Of a stretch of DNA of 23,995 bases, positions 22,656-23,995 are shown in pieces. Numbering within the stretch: position 1 is the first letter of the stretch; each line of letters starts with the position of its first letter. The notes beneath the pieces were generated by a model that worked only from the letters and a program-made list of their open reading frames with translations, did not search any database and was not told where the DNA came from. The translations under genes and the position numbers were made by a program. This DNA comes from Bacteroidales bacterium (GTDB taxonomy: Bacteria; Bacteroidota; Bacteroidia; Bacteroidales; P3): the NCBI GenBank assembly GCA_012837565.1, contig DUQY01000078.1, positions 1 to 23,995 of the forward strand. The letters run 5' to 3'.

Positions 22656-23900
22656 ATGGCAAAAACAAAGATACATTGTTCATTTTGTGGAAAAGGAGAA
22701 CATGAAGTAGGTTTTATGGTTAATGCATACGAGGCAAACATTTGCGATACTTGCATTGATAAGGTTCATGAAATGAAAAAAGAGGATAAGCAAACAAAAA
22801 ACTCTAAATACGTTGCAAGCCTTGAGGTAAAGAGACCAAAAGAAATAAAAGAATATCTAGACCAATACGTTATTGGACAAGAAGACGCTAAGAAGGTGCT
22901 TTCGGTTGCTGTCTATAACCATTACAAAAGACTTAACCACACTTTAAACTCTGAGAATAATTCAGAAGAAATTGAGATAGATAAATCGAATATAATCATT
23001 GTTGGAAAAACAGGAACAGGTAAGACCCTTTTAGCAAGAACAGTTGCAAGGATGTTAAACGTCCCTTTTGCAATTGCTGATGCTACTGTTCTAACAGAAG
23101 CAGGTTATGTTGGAGAGGATGTTGAAACAATATTAACAAGACTACTTCAAGCTGCCGATTACGATGTTGAAAAAGCAGAAAAGGGAATAGTATTTATTGA
23201 TGAAATAGATAAGATAGCACGTAAGAGCGACAACCCTTCAATAACCAGAGATGTTAGTGGAGAAGGAGTTCAGCAAGCTCTTCTAAAACTATTGGAGGGA
23301 AGCATAGTTCATGTGCCACCACAAGGAGGAAGGAAGCATCCAGACCAAAAACTAACTGCTGTTAATACTAAAAACATACTTTTTATATCTGCAGGAGCGT
23401 TCAACAATATAGATAGAATTATTACAACTCGTCTGAAAGCAAATGCAATAGGCTTTAAGTTCAACAAAAACTTAGATGAAGATGTGGATAAAGAGAATAT
23501 CTTAAAATATATACAACCACAAGATATAAGGAAATTTGGATTAATACCTGAGCTTGTAGGAAGATTCCCAGTTCTAACTCATCTTGATCCACTAAACGCC
23601 CCAGCTCTTAAAAGAATACTTACCGAGCCAAAGAATGCTATTGTTAAACAATATAAAAAACTCTTCGAAATGGATGGAGTCAAGCTTAAATTCTCATCCG
23701 ATGCATTAGATTTCTTTGTTGAAAAAGCAATTGAATACGAACTTGGTGCAAGAGGACTAAGAGGTTTGATTGAAAACGTTATGACAGAGCTAATGTATGA
23801 AACTCCTGAAACCGATAAAAAGGAAATAACCATAACACAAAAGTTTGCACAAAAAGAGTTTGCAAGGTATGAAGGGAAATTCAATAGTATGGAAAAATAA
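22656..23900 (+). CDS. clpX: ATP-dependent protease ATPase subunit ClpX
   Basis: ClpX unfolds tagged or regulated proteins and feeds them to ClpP. At 414 residues it is full length. The N-terminal zinc domain has Cys8, Cys11, Cys30 and Cys33 (CSFC and CDTC). The AAA+ core has Walker A GKTGTGKT (117-124), pore loop GYVGED (150-155), Walker B IVFIDEID (178-185), and the ClpP-docking IGF loop (265-267). GARGLRGLIE near the C-terminus carries the sensor-2 arginine. All functional residues are present. In many Bacteroidetes clpX follows tig and clpP; here it follows a sugar transporter by 4 nt, so clpP must be elsewhere or lost. A promoter inside the transporter gene is possible but not seen. Confidence 0.97.
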   Translation: MAKTKIHCSFCGKGEHEVGFMVNAYEANICDTCIDKVHEMKKEDKQTKNSKYVASLEVKRPKEIKEYLDQYVIGQEDAKKVLSVAVYNHYKRLNHTLNSENNSEEIEIDKSNIIIVGKTGTGKTLLARTVARMLNVPFAIADATVLTEAGYVGEDVETILTRLLQAADYDVEKAEKGIVFIDEIDKIARKSDNPSITRDVSGEGVQQALLKLLEGSIVHVPPQGGRKHPDQKLTAVNTKNILFISAGAFNNIDRIITTRLKANAIGFKFNKNLDEDVDKENILKYIQPQDIRKFGLIPELVGRFPVLTHLDPLNAPALKRILTEPKNAIVKQYKKLFEMDGVKLKFSSDALDFFVEKAIEYELGARGLRGLIENVMTELMYETPETDKKEITITQKFAQKEFARYEGKFNSMEK

Positions 23901-23951
23901 CCTTTGGCATAGTTATTGTTAAACTAAAGAAAGAAATAAAAAAATATAGAT

Positions 23952-23995
23952 ATGAAAAAGCTTAGTTTAATAATAATACTCTTATTTACTATTCC
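23952..23995 (+). CDS. Start of a probable exported protein, cut by window edge
   Basis: An ATG 51 nt after clpX opens a frame reading MKKLSLIIILLFTI, the positively charged start and hydrophobic core of a Sec signal peptide, and then the window ends. Nothing more can be said of the function. It may be cotranscribed with clpX, since no terminator hairpin lies in the gap. Confidence 0.5.
   Translation, partial: MKKLSLIIILLFTI

Overview
The window looks like ordinary chromosome from a low-GC member of the Bacteroidetes. The evidence is a protein with a C-terminal type IX secretion (Por) sorting domain, many exported and outer-membrane beta-barrel proteins, a Kdo transferase (so a Gram-negative with LPS or lipooligosaccharide), and repeated promoter boxes of the Bacteroidetes type (-7 TAnnTTTG, -33 TTTG) with no consistent Shine-Dalgarno sequences. 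No rRNA, tRNA, insertion sequence, prophage or CRISPR array was seen. Genus-level placement is not possible from this sequence alone.

Layout, left to right. Positions 1-1191 (minus): an ECF sigma factor followed 4 nt later by a membrane anti-sigma-like protein that runs off the left edge. Positions 1538-1906 (plus): folB. Positions 1866-4573 (minus): a compact operon of a DegT-family sugar aminotransferase, galE and a small exosortase-family membrane protease/transpeptidase. The exosortase overlaps galE at its start and folB at its end. Positions 4574-5061: a 488-bp divergent intergenic region with a strong minus-strand promoter and a triple 23-nt repeat that forms a perfect 17-bp hairpin followed by a T-run. 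Positions 5062-7746 (plus): a B12-dependent (class II) ribonucleotide reductase with an unusual N-terminal extension. Positions 7770-9806 (plus): an exported helix-hairpin-helix plus beta-barrel protein. Positions 9828-10424 (minus): an exported nitroreductase. Positions 10585-16774 (plus): a possible operon of an M14 carboxypeptidase (T9SS cargo), a small outer-membrane protein, Kdo transferase WaaA/KdtA and an Omp85/TamA-like lipoprotein barrel. Positions 16771-18693 (minus): an LtaS-type membrane phosphoglycerol/phosphoethanolamine transferase-like enzyme. Positions 18694-18845: a very long perfect inverted repeat. Positions 18846-20066 (minus): a YbdG-like MscS channel. Positions 20136-21266 (minus): an exported family 3 beta-N-acetylhexosaminidase. 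Positions 21380-23900 (plus): a FucP/GluP-type sugar transporter followed 4 nt later by clpX. The first codons of a probable exported protein lie at the right edge.

The common theme is the cell envelope: sugar-nucleotide and Kdo enzymes, outer-membrane assembly, peptidoglycan recycling, osmotic protection, and proteins that leave the cytoplasm by Sec and T9SS. Housekeeping genes (folB, nrdJ, clpX) lie between them. No clear new multi-gene system is present. The parts that most deserve a second look are the two intergenic hairpin elements, the exosortase in the sugar operon, and the extended NrdJ start.
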